From: CAMPJU01 sp036675265
GTDB taxonomy: Bacteria > Pseudomonadota > Gammaproteobacteria > Xanthomonadales > Xanthomonadaceae
Length of the DNA stretch: 64,000 nt
Direction: 5' to 3'
Assembly (NCBI GenBank): GCA_036675265.1
Contig: JAKFFJ010000017.1
Coordinates: 1 to 64,000, forward strand
Position 1 is the first letter of the stretch; each line of letters starts with the position of its first letter. Positions 10,080-18,988 of the stretch are shown piece by piece. Both the position numbers and the translations under genes were made by a program. A model generated the notes under the pieces. The model made no database searches, was not told the DNA's origin, and saw only the letters and a program-made list of their open reading frames with translations.

Positions 10080-11138
10080 GTGGGCCTGATCACAAAAAGC
10101 CAGCCACCCTTGGTCGGGGTCGACATCAGTTCGACCGCCGTCAAGCTGCTGCAGCTGTCCCGCGCCGGCGACCGTTACCGGGTCGAGCACTACGCGGTGG
10201 AGCCGCTGCCGCCCAATGCCGTGGTCGACAAGAACATCGTCGAGCTCGAAGCCGTGGGCGATGCCATCAAGCGCGCCGTGGCCAAGTCGGGTACGCGGGC
10301 CAGGCATGCCGCGGCCGCGGTCGCGGGCTCGGCGGTCATCACCAAGGTGATCCCCATGGCCGGCGACCTCGACGAGGAGGAACTCGAGGCCCAGGTCGAG
10401 CTGGAGGCGGTCAACTACATTCCCTACCCCCTCGACGAGGTCAGCCTCGACTTCGAGGTGCTCGGGGCGATCCCGGGCAACCCGGACATGGTCAACGTGC
10501 TGCTGGCGGCCTCGCGCACCGAGAACGTGGAGGCGCGCCAGGCGGCGCTGGAGCTGGGCGGCCTGGCCGCGCGGGTGGTCGACATCGAGGCCTTCGCCAT
10601 CGAGAACGCCTTCGCGCTCCTCTCCGGTGACGCCGGGGCCACGCACGCGGGCATCGTGGCGCTGGTGGACATCGGCGCCAGCACGACCACGCTGAACATC
10701 CTCCGCGACGGCCGCTCCATCTATACCCGCGAGCAGGCCTTCGGCGGCAAGCAGCTCACCGACGAGGTGATGCGGCGGTACGGGCTCGGCTACGAGGAGG
10801 CCAACCTGGCCAAGCGCCAGGGCGGGCTCCCGGAGAGCTACGAGGAAGAAGTGCTGGTGCCGTTCAAGGAGGCGCTGGTGCAGCAGGTCGGGCGCCTGCT
10901 CCAGTTCTTCTACGCGGGCAGCGAATTCAACCGGGTCGACCGGATCGTGCTGGCCGGCGGCTGCGCGTCGATCCCGCGGATCGCGGACATGGTCGAGTCG
11001 CAGCTCGGCGTGCCGACGGTCGCGGCCAACCCGCTGGCGCACATGACGCTCGGCCCGCGGGTGCAGGCCCATGCCCTGGCGCAGGACGCCCCGGCGCTGA
11101 TGATCGCGTGCGGCCTCGCCTTGAGGAGCTTCGACTGA
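10080..11138 (+). CDS. pilM: Type IV pilus assembly protein PilM
   Basis: 352 residues; actin-like cytoplasmic ATPase that binds the PilN N-terminus and links the inner-membrane alignment complex to the cytoplasm. The phosphate-binding start (LVGVDISSTAVKLLQL) and a later ALVDIGASTTTLNIL segment are the actin-fold signatures. I choose GTG 10080 because AGGGGAG lies 5 bases before it and the protein then starts MGLITKSQPPLVGVD, as in close relatives; GTG 10062 is the alternative. First gene of pilMNOPQ; its stop overlaps the pilN start. Confidence 0.95.
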   Translation: MGLITKSQPPLVGVDISSTAVKLLQLSRAGDRYRVEHYAVEPLPPNAVVDKNIVELEAVGDAIKRAVAKSGTRARHAAAAVAGSAVITKVIPMAGDLDEEELEAQVELEAVNYIPYPLDEVSLDFEVLGAIPGNPDMVNVLLAASRTENVEARQAALELGGLAARVVDIEAFAIENAFALLSGDAGATHAGIVALVDIGASTTTLNILRDGRSIYTREQAFGGKQLTDEVMRRYGLGYEEANLAKRQGGLPESYEEEVLVPFKEALVQQVGRLLQFFYAGSEFNRVDRIVLAGGCASIPRIADMVESQLGVPTVAANPLAHMTLGPRVQAHALAQDAPALMIACGLALRSFD

Positions 11139-11767
11139 TGGCAAGGATCAACCTGCTCCCCTGGCGCGAGGAGCGGCGCAGGCAGCGCCAGAAGGAATTC
11201 CTCGTCCTGCTCGGCGGTTCGGCGCTGGGCGCCGTGGTGCTGGCGTTCGCGATCATCAGCTGGCACGGCGCGCAGGTCGATGGCCAGCACGAGCGCAACG
11301 ACTACCTCAAGGCACAGATCGCGACCCTGGACCAGCAGATCGTCGAGATCGAGAAGCTGGACCAGCAGAAGGCACGGTTGCTGGCGCGCAAGGAAGTCAT
11401 CGAACAGCTGCAGGCCAACCGCTCGCAGATGGTGCACCTGTTCGACTCGCTGGTCCGCACCATCCCCGATGGCGTCGTGCTGACGTCGATCCGGCAGGAA
11501 GGCGACGTGCTCCGGCTCGAGGGGCGCGCGCAGTCCAACGCGCGGGTCAGCAGCTACATGCGCATGCTCGAGACGTCCGGCTGGATGAGCAAGCCTGAGC
11601 TCGAAATCATCGAGGCACGCCCCGGCGCGCCCGGCCTGCCGTTCGTGTTCAGCCTCCGCGTGACCCAGACCGACCCGAACAAGACGGTCGACACCGACGG
11701 CGACGGCCTGCCCGACGCGGCGCCGGACGAGGCCGCCGCGACCGTCGACGGAGGGCCCGCCGCATGA
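11138..11767 (+). CDS. pilN: Type IV pilus assembly protein PilN
   Basis: 209 residues, bitopic inner-membrane protein. The N-terminal MARINLLPWREERRRQRQ is the conserved INLLPWR peptide that inserts into PilM. A transmembrane helix follows at about 24-44, then a coiled coil and a ferredoxin-like periplasmic domain that pairs with PilO. The C-terminal 30 residues are acidic (DTDGDGLPDAAPDEAA) and look like an appended, possibly calcium-binding D-rich tail. ATG overlaps the pilM stop by one base. Confidence 0.94.
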   Translation: MARINLLPWREERRRQRQKEFLVLLGGSALGAVVLAFAIISWHGAQVDGQHERNDYLKAQIATLDQQIVEIEKLDQQKARLLARKEVIEQLQANRSQMVHLFDSLVRTIPDGVVLTSIRQEGDVLRLEGRAQSNARVSSYMRMLETSGWMSKPELEIIEARPGAPGLPFVFSLRVTQTDPNKTVDTDGDGLPDAAPDEAAATVDGGPAA

Positions 11768-12402
11768 GCCGCAAGATGTCGCTCAAGGAACTGGACTTCA
11801 ACAACATCGGCGGCTGGCCGCGCGAGTTCAAGCTCGCGTTCTGCGCGCTGGTCGTCCTGGTGATCATCGGCCTGGCCTGGTACCTGTTCGTGGGTGACCA
11901 GCGTGCCGAGCTCGAGGCGCTGGAAGGCGAGGAAACCACGCTGCGGTCGGAGTTCGAGACCAAGCAGGGACGCGCCGCGAACCTCGAGCCGCTCAAGTTG
12001 CAGCTCGCGCAGATGGAACAGCAGCTGCAGCAGATGCTGCGCCAGCTGCCCAGCAAGACCGAGATGCCCGACCTGATCGTCGACATCTCGCAGACCGCGC
12101 TGGCGACCGGCATCGCCAACGAGCTGTTCCAGCCCGGTCCGGAGACGCCCAAGGAGTTCTACGCCGAGAAGCCCATCGCGCTGCGGATGGTCGGCACCTA
12201 CCACCAGTTCGGCGCGTTCGTCAGCGGCGTCGCGTCGCTGCCGCGGGTCGTCATCATGACCATGCACGACATTTCGCTGCGTCCGCGCGACGGCGGCAGC
12301 CTGGCGCCCAACAGCCCGCTGGTGCTGTCGGGCACGGTCAAGACCTACCGCTACCTGGACGAGAACGAGACGGCGGCGCCGGCCGCGGAGGTCCAGCCAT
12401 GA
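11764..12402 (+). CDS. pilO: Type IV pilus assembly protein PilO
   Basis: 212 residues; partner of PilN in the periplasmic alignment complex. One transmembrane helix at about 25-47, a coiled-coil stretch with Q/L-rich heptads (QLAQMEQQLQQMLRQL), then a pilus-type ferredoxin-like fold. It overlaps pilN by four bases (ATGA) and pilP by four. Confidence 0.94.
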   Translation: MSRKMSLKELDFNNIGGWPREFKLAFCALVVLVIIGLAWYLFVGDQRAELEALEGEETTLRSEFETKQGRAANLEPLKLQLAQMEQQLQQMLRQLPSKTEMPDLIVDISQTALATGIANELFQPGPETPKEFYAEKPIALRMVGTYHQFGAFVSGVASLPRVVIMTMHDISLRPRDGGSLAPNSPLVLSGTVKTYRYLDENETAAPAAEVQP

Positions 12403-12935
12403 ACCGGGCCCTGGACGTCGTGCGCCTGGGCGCGATCGCCGCTTCGCTGCTGTTGGTCGCCGGCTGCGGCCGCGGCGTGACCAGCGGCCCCGGCGATCCG
12501 TCGAACCTGGAGCAGTGGACCGCGGAAGTGCGGGCACGCCCCGCGCCGCCGCTCGATCCGCTGCCGGTGATGAAGCAGTTCGAGACCTTCGAGTACGCCG
12601 CGCAGGACCTGCGCGACCCCTTCAGCAATGCGTTCACCGACGAAGGCGGCGGCTCCGGCCCGCGGCCGGACCCGAACAGGCCGCGCCAGGCGCTCGAGCA
12701 GTTCCCGCTCGACAGCCTGGTCATGGTCGGCACGCTCGGGACAGGCAGTGGCATGCAGGCGCTCGTCATGGCGCCGGACAAGGTCACCTACCGGGTGCGT
12801 CCGGGCGTCTACATGGGACAAAGCGACGGCCAGGTGGTGGCCGTCCACGAGGACCGGATCGAACTGGTCGAACTGGTACCGGATGGCGCGGGCGGCTGGC
12901 TGGAACGCCCGGCTTCCATCGCCATCGAAGAATGA
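12399..12935 (+). CDS. pilP: Type IV pilus lipoprotein PilP
   Basis: 178 residues. The signal peptide ends in a lipobox LLLVAGC (lipid-bearing Cys23). Periplasmic: a flexible Pro-rich linker followed by the C-terminal beta domain (LVMVGTLGTG...RVRPGVYMGQSDGQV) that contacts the PilQ N-domain. Member of pilMNOPQ by four-base overlap with pilO. Confidence 0.94.
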   Translation: MNRALDVVRLGAIAASLLLVAGCGRGVTSGPGDPSNLEQWTAEVRARPAPPLDPLPVMKQFETFEYAAQDLRDPFSNAFTDEGGGSGPRPDPNRPRQALEQFPLDSLVMVGTLGTGSGMQALVMAPDKVTYRVRPGVYMGQSDGQVVAVHEDRIELVELVPDGAGGWLERPASIAIEE

Positions 12936-12955
12936 ATTCCCTGGGGGATAGCACG

Positions 12956-14914
12956 ATGATCGTCAACAACGCCTACCGCTCGCGCAACAGCGTCCCGCGG
13001 CCCGCCGCGTCGGCCTACCGGGCCGGCGCCTTCGGCCTCGCGCTGGGGTTGGTCGCCGCGATCGGCGGCGCCCAGGCCGCACCCGCCTCGGCCGTCGCCA
13101 CGACCGTCGCACAGGTCGCGCCGGTGTCGTCGATGGACCCGGCCAAGCAGCTGCCCGCCCGGATCGAGGTCGCGGACATCGACTTCAATCGCGGCGAAGG
13201 CGGTTCCGGCAAGCTGACCCTGCGCTTCAACCACCCGGGCGCGATGGCCGACCTGCAGAACGAGGCCTCGCGCATCGTCATCCAGGTGCCCAACGCCACG
13301 CTGCCGGCGTCGCTGCAGCGGCCGCTGGACGTGTCCGACTTCGCAACGCCGGTCGAGGACATCCAGGCGCGCGCCGGTGCCGGCGGGGCGACCATCGTGC
13401 TCGACACCCGCGGCGACTACGAGACGATGGCCTACCAGAGCGGCAACCAGTACATCGTCGAGGTCATGCCGCGCGCCGCGCCGCAGCAGCAACTGGCCAC
13501 CGGCGGGGCGGTGCAGGGCAACGGCGTGGCGCTGGCGGCCGAGCGGACCTATTCCGGCCAGCCGGTGACGTTCAACTTCCAGGACGTGCCGGTGCGCACC
13601 GTGCTGCAGCTGATCGCCGAGGAATCGAACCTCAACATCGTGGTGTCCGACACGGTGTCGGGCAACGTAACGCTGCGCCTGATCAACGTGCCGTGGGACC
13701 AGGCGCTGGACATCGTGCTGCGCGCCAAGGGGCTGGACAAGCGCCGCAATGGCAACGTGGTCTGGGTCGCGCCGCAGGCGGAGATCGCCTCGTACGAGCA
13801 GAACATCCAGGACGCCCGGATGGCGATCGAGAACAGCGCCGAGCTGCAGACCGAGTTCATCCCGGTCAACTACGCGAACGCCGAGGAGATCGCGCGCCTG
13901 CTGACCGAGAGCAGCCGCACCAGCGGCAGCAATGCGGCCGGGGCCGGCCAGTCGGGTGGCTTCCTGTCGCCGCGCGGCAGCATCAGTGCGGACGCGCGCA
14001 CCAACACGTTGCTGGTGATCGACATCCCGGACCGCGTTGCCGAGATCCGCAACCTGGTGATGCAACTCGACAAGCCGGTCGACCAGGTGCTGATCGAGGC
14101 GCGCATCGTGATCGCCACCGAGTCCTTCGCGCGCGAGCTGGGCGCCAAGTTCGGCATCACCGGTGCCGATGGCGACTACAACGACCAGAGCTCGGTGGGC
14201 GTCGGCGCGACGACCGGCGACTCCCGCGACAATGCCCGGAGCCGCGCCGACGCGATCGCCGGCGGCGACCCGAGTGGCCGCTACGCCATCAACCCGGACA
14301 GCGGCCTCAACGTCAACCTGCCGACCTCGTTCACCAACGCCGGGTCGCTGGCGCTGTCGATCCTCAATGCGGGCTACATGCTCGACATCGAGCTGTCGGC
14401 GCTGCAGCAGGAAGGCCGGGGCGAAGTCATCTCCAACCCGCGCATCGTCACCTCCAACCAGAAGGAGGCGATCATCCGGCAGGGCCAGGAAGTGGGCTAC
14501 GTGACCATCGCGCCGAGCCAGGGCGCGGGCACCATCCCGATCCCGAACGTCCAGTTCAAGGACGTGCTGCTCGAGCTGGCGGTCACCCCGACCATCACCA
14601 ACGACGGCCGGGTCTTCATGAACCTGGTGGTCAAGAAGGACGAGATCGAGGGCTTCGTGGACACCTCCATCGGCGACGTGCCGACCATCAGCACCCGCGA
14701 GGTCACCACCGCGGTGCTGGTCGAGGATGGCCAGACCGTCGTGATCGGCGGCGTCTACGAGTTCCGCGACCGCGAGGACGTGACCAAGGTGCCGTTCCTG
14801 GGCGACCTGCCCTTCATCGGCAACCTGTTCCGCAGCAAGGGCCGCAGCCACGAGAAGGCCGAGCTGCTGATCTTCGTGACCCCGAAGGTCATGCGGGTGG
14901 CGCAGCGCGGCTGA
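12956..14914 (+). CDS. pilQ: Type IV pilus secretin PilQ
   Basis: 652 residues; outer-membrane multimeric pore for pilus extrusion. Signal peptide at about 1-40. One AMIN domain follows (ARIEVADIDFNRGEGG...), then an STN/N0 domain (VTFNFQDVPVRTVLQLIAEE), secretin N domain(s), and the secretin barrel domain from about 400, with VPFLGDLPFIGNLF near the C-terminus. I chose ATG 12956 over ATG 12932 because GGGGG lies 8 bases upstream of it. Some PilQ homologues carry more than one AMIN domain; only one is evident here. Confidence 0.95.
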   Translation: MIVNNAYRSRNSVPRPAASAYRAGAFGLALGLVAAIGGAQAAPASAVATTVAQVAPVSSMDPAKQLPARIEVADIDFNRGEGGSGKLTLRFNHPGAMADLQNEASRIVIQVPNATLPASLQRPLDVSDFATPVEDIQARAGAGGATIVLDTRGDYETMAYQSGNQYIVEVMPRAAPQQQLATGGAVQGNGVALAAERTYSGQPVTFNFQDVPVRTVLQLIAEESNLNIVVSDTVSGNVTLRLINVPWDQALDIVLRAKGLDKRRNGNVVWVAPQAEIASYEQNIQDARMAIENSAELQTEFIPVNYANAEEIARLLTESSRTSGSNAAGAGQSGGFLSPRGSISADARTNTLLVIDIPDRVAEIRNLVMQLDKPVDQVLIEARIVIATESFARELGAKFGITGADGDYNDQSSVGVGATTGDSRDNARSRADAIAGGDPSGRYAINPDSGLNVNLPTSFTNAGSLALSILNAGYMLDIELSALQQEGRGEVISNPRIVTSNQKEAIIRQGQEVGYVTIAPSQGAGTIPIPNVQFKDVLLELAVTPTITNDGRVFMNLVVKKDEIEGFVDTSIGDVPTISTREVTTAVLVEDGQTVVIGGVYEFRDREDVTKVPFLGDLPFIGNLFRSKGRSHEKAELLIFVTPKVMRVAQRG

Positions 14915-14931
14915 TCGGCGCTGCCCGGGCC

Positions 14932-16116
14932 GTGGCCAGGATCCGGCGCGAGCTGTTCCCGGGCGAGGTGTTGTTCCGGCAGGGCGATCCTGCCGGGTGC
15001 GCCTGGCTGGTCGAATCGGGCGAGGTCGAGCTGCACGCCGGGACAGGCGGCAGCGCACGGTTGCAGGGTGTGTTTGGCGCCGGCGAGCTGATCGGCGAGC
15101 TGGCCCAACTGGATGGCGCGCCCTACCGCGCGACCGCGGTGGCACGCAGCGACGCGGTGCTGCTGGCGATCGACGCGGACCAGTTCGCCGAACGCATCGC
15201 GGCCAGCGACCCGATCGTGCACGCGCTGGTGGACAGCCTGCGGACCCGGGTACGCGCGCTGCAGGAGGCGCTGCCGCGGGGCACGCCGCTGCCGCTGGAG
15301 GACCAGCCCTGCGACGATCCCGAGGATCGCGCCGGCATCGAGAAGATCCGCTTCGAGGCCCAGCTGCGCGAGGCGCTCGACACGGGCACCCTGGAGGTCC
15401 ACTACCAGCCCATCCACGACCTGCAGGCCGGCCGCATCGGCGGCTACGAGGCGCTGGTGCGCTGGAAGCACGAGGCGCTTGGCCAGGTATCGCCGGCGGA
15501 TTTCATCCGCCTCGCGGAGGAAACCTCGCTGATCGTGCCGCTGGGCGAATACGTGCTGGACCGCGCCATCGACGTGTTGCGCGGTTTGCACCGGTTGCAT
15601 GGCGAGGCCGTCCCCAGCGTCGCGGTGAACCTGTCGGCGCGGCAGCTGGTGCAGCCGGGCATGGCGCGCCAGGTCGTCGCGCGTGCCACGCGCGCGGGAC
15701 TGCCGCGCGGTGCGCTGAAGCTCGAGGTCACCGAAAGCCGGATGCTCGACTACGGGCCGGTCGCGGCGGTCATGCAGCATTGCCGCGCGCACGGCGTGCC
15801 GTTCGCGCTGGACGATTTCGGCACGGGCTATTCGAACCTCACGCACCTGCACGAACTCGAGTTCGAGTACGTCAAGGTCGACCAGGCGTTCTGCCGGCAC
15901 ATGCTCGATTCGCGGCGGGCGATGGCGATCGTGGAAGCCATCATCGCGATGGCGCACGGGATCGGCGCGCAGGTGATCATGGAAGGCGTCGAGACGCGGG
16001 AGCAACTCGCGGAGCTGCGCCGCATGGGCGTGCGCCACGCGCAGGGCTGGCTCATCGGCAAGGCCCAGCCCCCCGAAGCCGTCCTCGCCGCCCGACCCGA
16101 CGCCTTCACGCTCTGA
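14932..16116 (+). CDS. Cyclic-nucleotide-binding domain / EAL c-di-GMP phosphodiesterase
   Basis: 394 residues, soluble. Residues 1-115 form a Crp-type cNMP-binding domain (ELFPGEVLFRQGDPAGCAWLVESG; GELIGELAQLDGAPYRATAVA). A complete EAL domain follows: YEALVRW (about 173), NLSARQL, EVTES, DDFGTGYSNL (about 293), VKVDQAF and EGVET. The metal and catalytic residues of active phosphodiesterases are all present, so it probably hydrolyses c-di-GMP. No HTH is visible. GTG 14932 starts 18 bases after pilQ ends, so it probably travels with the pilus operon. Its ligand (cAMP, c-di-GMP or none) cannot be decided. Confidence 0.88.
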   Translation: MARIRRELFPGEVLFRQGDPAGCAWLVESGEVELHAGTGGSARLQGVFGAGELIGELAQLDGAPYRATAVARSDAVLLAIDADQFAERIAASDPIVHALVDSLRTRVRALQEALPRGTPLPLEDQPCDDPEDRAGIEKIRFEAQLREALDTGTLEVHYQPIHDLQAGRIGGYEALVRWKHEALGQVSPADFIRLAEETSLIVPLGEYVLDRAIDVLRGLHRLHGEAVPSVAVNLSARQLVQPGMARQVVARATRAGLPRGALKLEVTESRMLDYGPVAAVMQHCRAHGVPFALDDFGTGYSNLTHLHELEFEYVKVDQAFCRHMLDSRRAMAIVEAIIAMAHGIGAQVIMEGVETREQLAELRRMGVRHAQGWLIGKAQPPEAVLAARPDAFTL

Positions 16117-16130
16117 CGAAGCCGTCGCTT

Positions 16131-16178
16131 CTTGTGGGAGCCATGGCGGCGAAGGTTTCTTCTTTCGCCAACAGCCGG
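16131..16178 (+). repeat. TGTGGGAGC-type REP-like fragment
   Basis: Starts TTGTGGGAGCCATGGCGGCGAA and continues into a small hairpin (GGCGAA ... TTTCGCC, 16147-16170). It resembles the GTGGGAGC-type extragenic palindromes common in Pseudomonas and Xanthomonadaceae. With the two larger palindromes at 16201-16487 it fills the 460-base gap 16117-16576; no gene is seen there. Confidence 0.45.
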
Positions 16179-16200
16179 CGCGCATCGAGGTCGTACCTCG

Positions 16201-16312
16201 GGCCGCCGTCATGCGTGGGAGTGGTTTGTCCGGCGTGACGGCATCCTGCCTTTAACGCCGGCCGCAGGCCATCCATGGCCTGCTCAAACCACTCCCACGC
16301 ATGCCGGCGGCC
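16201..16312 (+). repeat. Variable-arm palindromic element, copy A
   Basis: 112 bp. The arms 16201-16228 and 16285-16312 are inverted repeats matching at 27 of 28 positions. The 56-base core forms two further hairpins: CCGGCGT...ACGCCGG (16230-16236 with its partner just before 16261), containing GGCA-TCC-TGCC, and GCAGGCCAT-CC-ATGGCCTGC (16264-16283). Same orientation as copy C; paired with copy B in the opposite orientation 69 bases downstream. Its arm sequence is unlike those of B, C and D. Confidence 0.85.
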
Positions 16313-16381
16313 TCCGGTTCCAGCGGGCGCGCCGAGGCGGTTGCGTCGTTTTTTGAACTCCACAAACCGGCGATGTTGCAA

Positions 16382-16487
16382 GGCGCGGTCGTGGTGGCGT
16401 GGCGGGACACTCAGCGCCATGGATGGCGCTGAGTAGCCTACATGGACGTACTTGCGGCGTGTCCCGACACGGCACCAAGGCGGCGCC
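16382..16487 (-). repeat. Variable-arm palindromic element, copy B
   Basis: 106 bp, inverted relative to copy A. The arms 16382-16410 and 16459-16487 match at 24 of 29 positions. The core at 16411-16458 is identical over 48 bases to the core of copy D at 50580-50627, 34 kb away, while the outer arms of B and D are unrelated. Hairpins in the core: AGCGCCAT-GG-ATGGCGCT and TACATGGACGTA. Confidence 0.85.
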
Positions 16488-16576
16488 CCCGGCAGCATCC
16501 GGTGAACACCGGGCATCCACGGGCGAACCTTCAGGCTGGTGATCGGTCAAACTCGGCCGGAACCGACTGCGGTGCG

Positions 16577-17611
16577 ATGTCGATGAATGATTCCCGGAGC
16601 GAACCGTCCCGCGGGGGCGACCACCCGCGCGATGCCGAAGGCGCGCGGCTGCACGATGCGTTCCGCGGCCTGCGCGAGGCGCTGGCCGCGACGATCGTCG
16701 GCCAGGCCGCGCTGGTGGACCGCCTGCTGATCGCCTTGCTGGCCGACGGCCACCTGCTCGTCGAGGGCGCGCCCGGGCTCGCGAAGACCACCGCGATCCG
16801 CGCGCTGGCCTCGCACCTGGAAGCCGAGTTCGCGCGCGTGCAGTTCACGCCCGACCTGCTGCCCGCCGACCTCACCGGCACCGAGGTATGGCGCCCGCAG
16901 GACGGGCGCTTCGAATTCCAGCCGGGCCCGATCTTCCACCCGCTGCTGCTGGCCGACGAGATCAACCGGGCGCCGGCGAAGGTGCAGTCCGCGCTGCTGG
17001 AGGCGATGGGCGAGCGCCAGGTCACGGTGGGGCGGCATACCTATCCGTTGCCCGAGCTCTTCCTGGTGATGGCCACCCAGAACCCGATCGAGCAGGAAGG
17101 GACCTTCCCCCTGCCGGAAGCGCAGCTCGACCGCTTCCTGATGCACGTGCGGATCGGCTACCCCGAAGCAGCCGCCGAGACCGAGATCCTGCGGCTGGCG
17201 CGCGCGCGCGCGCGGGACCGGCTGCAGCACGCACCTCCGCCGGCGTCGCAGTTGCCGCTGGACGACGTCTTCGCCGCCCGCGCGGCAGTGCTCGAGTTGC
17301 ACGTCGCGCCGGCGCTGGAGCGCTACCTGGTCGAACTGGTGCTCGCCTCGCGCGACGCCGCGCGCTACGACCCGGTACTGGCACGCCGCATCGCCTGGGG
17401 CGCGAGCCCGCGCGGCTCGATCGCGCTAGAACGCTGCGCGCGCGCGCACGCCTGGCTCGCCGGCCGCGACTTCGTCACGCCGGACGACGTGCGCGCGATC
17501 GCGCCGGACGTGCTGCGCCACCGGATCCTGCCCAGCTACGAGGCCACGGCCGAAGGCTGGGATGGCGAGCGCCTGGTGGGCGAACTGCTGGAGCGGGTCC
17601 CGCTGCCGTGA
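16577..17611 (+). CDS. MoxR-family AAA+ ATPase
   Basis: 344 residues. Walker A GAPGLAKT (about 62-70), Walker B LLLADEINRA (about 124), sensor-1 region LVMATQNPIEQEG and a C-terminal lid. MoxR ATPases act as chaperones with vWA proteins encoded beside them, and this gene heads such an operon. ATG 16577 or ATG 16583 could be the start; neither has a strong ribosome site. The stop overlaps the GTG of the next gene. The substrate is unknown. Confidence 0.9.
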   Translation: MSMNDSRSEPSRGGDHPRDAEGARLHDAFRGLREALAATIVGQAALVDRLLIALLADGHLLVEGAPGLAKTTAIRALASHLEAEFARVQFTPDLLPADLTGTEVWRPQDGRFEFQPGPIFHPLLLADEINRAPAKVQSALLEAMGERQVTVGRHTYPLPELFLVMATQNPIEQEGTFPLPEAQLDRFLMHVRIGYPEAAAETEILRLARARARDRLQHAPPPASQLPLDDVFAARAAVLELHVAPALERYLVELVLASRDAARYDPVLARRIAWGASPRGSIALERCARAHAWLAGRDFVTPDDVRAIAPDVLRHRILPSYEATAEGWDGERLVGELLERVPLP

Positions 17612-18519
17612 GCGATGGCGTCCGTCCCGCGCTCGCCGAGCTCATTGCGCTGCGAGCGGCCGCCACCGGTCGCCGGATGCCGCCGCGCGGGCGCCACGGC
17701 ATCCACGGCCACGGCCTTTCGCCCCTGCGCGGGCGCGGCATGGAATACGCCGAGTCGCGCGAATACGCGCATGGCGACGACGCGCGCCACATCGACTGGC
17801 GGCTGACCGCGCGCAGCGGGCGGGCGCACACCAAGCTCTTCCAGGCCGAGCGCGAGCGCCTGACGCTGGTCGTGGCGGACACCGCACCGGCCCTGTACTT
17901 CGGCACGCGCGTGCGCTTCAAGTCGGTGCAGGCGGCGCGCGCCGGGGCGGTCGCCGCCTGGACCGCGGTGCGCGACGGCGACCGCATCGCGGCGTTGCGC
18001 GGCAGCATGGACGAAGCCCCGGTGGCGCCGGCGTCCGGTCCGCGCGGCGCATTGCGCGTGCTCGATGCGCTGGTGCGCTGGTATGCCGCGCCCCCGCCGG
18101 ACGACGCGGGCCTGGCGTTCGCGCTCGACCACGCGGCGCGCCTGCTGCGTCCCGGTTCGCGGCTGGTGGTCCTGGCGGATCCGGCGAGCATCGCCGGCGA
18201 CGAGGCGACGGCCTGGCCCCAGGCGCGATGGGCCGGGCTCGCGCGACACCATGAGGTGATGGTGGTGTTGCTCGTCGATCCGCTGGAACAGGCGCCGCCA
18301 CGCGCACCGGTGGTCTTCGCCACTGGCGGGCGCAGGCTCGAGCTGGACCTCTCGGCGGCGGCGCAACGCGCGGCGTGGGCGCGGGCGTTCGAAGGCCCCG
18401 TCGCGCGGGCACTCGAGCAACTGCCGGCACGTGGCGTGCGGGTGCACGCCCTGGCGACGGACGCATCGAGTGATGCATGGCTGATGCAACTCGGCCCGGC
18501 CCGGGCGCGGGTGGCCTGA
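17608..18519 (+). CDS. DUF58 protein of the MoxR-vWA operon
   Basis: 303 residues. The DUF58 signature EYAHGDDARHIDWRLTARSG is at about 50-70, and the domain is a vWA-like fold. GTG 17608 overlaps the moxR stop (GTGA), indicating translational coupling. DUF58 proteins accompany MoxR ATPases in nearly all such operons; no biochemical role is established. No signal peptide or membrane segment, so cytoplasmic. Confidence 0.87.
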   Translation: MSDGVRPALAELIALRAAATGRRMPPRGRHGIHGHGLSPLRGRGMEYAESREYAHGDDARHIDWRLTARSGRAHTKLFQAERERLTLVVADTAPALYFGTRVRFKSVQAARAGAVAAWTAVRDGDRIAALRGSMDEAPVAPASGPRGALRVLDALVRWYAAPPPDDAGLAFALDHAARLLRPGSRLVVLADPASIAGDEATAWPQARWAGLARHHEVMVVLLVDPLEQAPPRAPVVFATGGRRLELDLSAAAQRAAWARAFEGPVARALEQLPARGVRVHALATDASSDAWLMQLGPARARVA

Positions 18520-18520
18520 C

Positions 18521-18988
18521 ATGGCGCTGGTGCTGCGCGACATCCACCAGCCACCGGCACCGCCCTGGTGGCCGCCGGCCCCGGGATGGTGGCTGTTGTT
18601 CGCGTTCCTGGCCGCGGCGGCACTGGCCGCCTGGGCCTGGCACGCGCGTCGCAGGCGCAGGCGGCGCGCGATCGAGGCCTTGTTCGACGACACGGTCGCG
18701 CGCGCCGAAGGCCCGTCGCGATCGGTGGCCGCGATGTCGGAGTTGCTGCGCCGCGCCGCGCGCCGGCACGACCCGCGCGCGGACCGGTTGCAGGGTGCCG
18801 AGTGGCTGGCGCTGCTGGCCGCGCGGCTCCCGCCCGGCGACGCCGGGGCACTGGATCCGGGGCAGGCCACCGGACGCCTGCTGCTGGAAGGCGCGTTCCG
18901 CACCGACGTCGAGCCGGGCGAGGTCGACGCGTTGCACCCGGTCGCGCGCAAGGCTTACCTGGCGATGATGTCGGGAGGCAGGCGGTGA
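18521..18988 (+). CDS. DUF4381 membrane protein
   Basis: 155 residues. N-terminal proline/tryptophan-rich segment (LRDIHQPPAPPWWPPAPGWW) directly before one transmembrane helix (about 24-43), then a basic stretch HARRRRRRRAIEAL and a cytoplasmic helical domain. This pattern (LxDIxxPxPxxWWPPAPGWW) is DUF4381, found between DUF58 and vWA genes. It starts one base after the DUF58 stop and overlaps the next gene. Confidence 0.85.
   Translation: MALVLRDIHQPPAPPWWPPAPGWWLLFAFLAAAALAAWAWHARRRRRRRAIEALFDDTVARAEGPSRSVAAMSELLRRAARRHDPRADRLQGAEWLALLAARLPPGDAGALDPGQATGRLLLEGAFRTDVEPGEVDALHPVARKAYLAMMSGGRR

Noticed and set aside
16201..16487. CRISPR array or insertion-sequence ends
   Set aside because: Only two opposed palindromes, no regular spacers, no cas genes, no transposase in the window.
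16442..16576. Coding start MDVLAACPDTAP at 16442, repeated as MDVLAACPAWEP at 50611
   Set aside because: Both come from the palindromic element core (ATGGACGTACTTGCGGC), so similarity reflects the repeat, not a gene. The MoxR gene starts at 16577.
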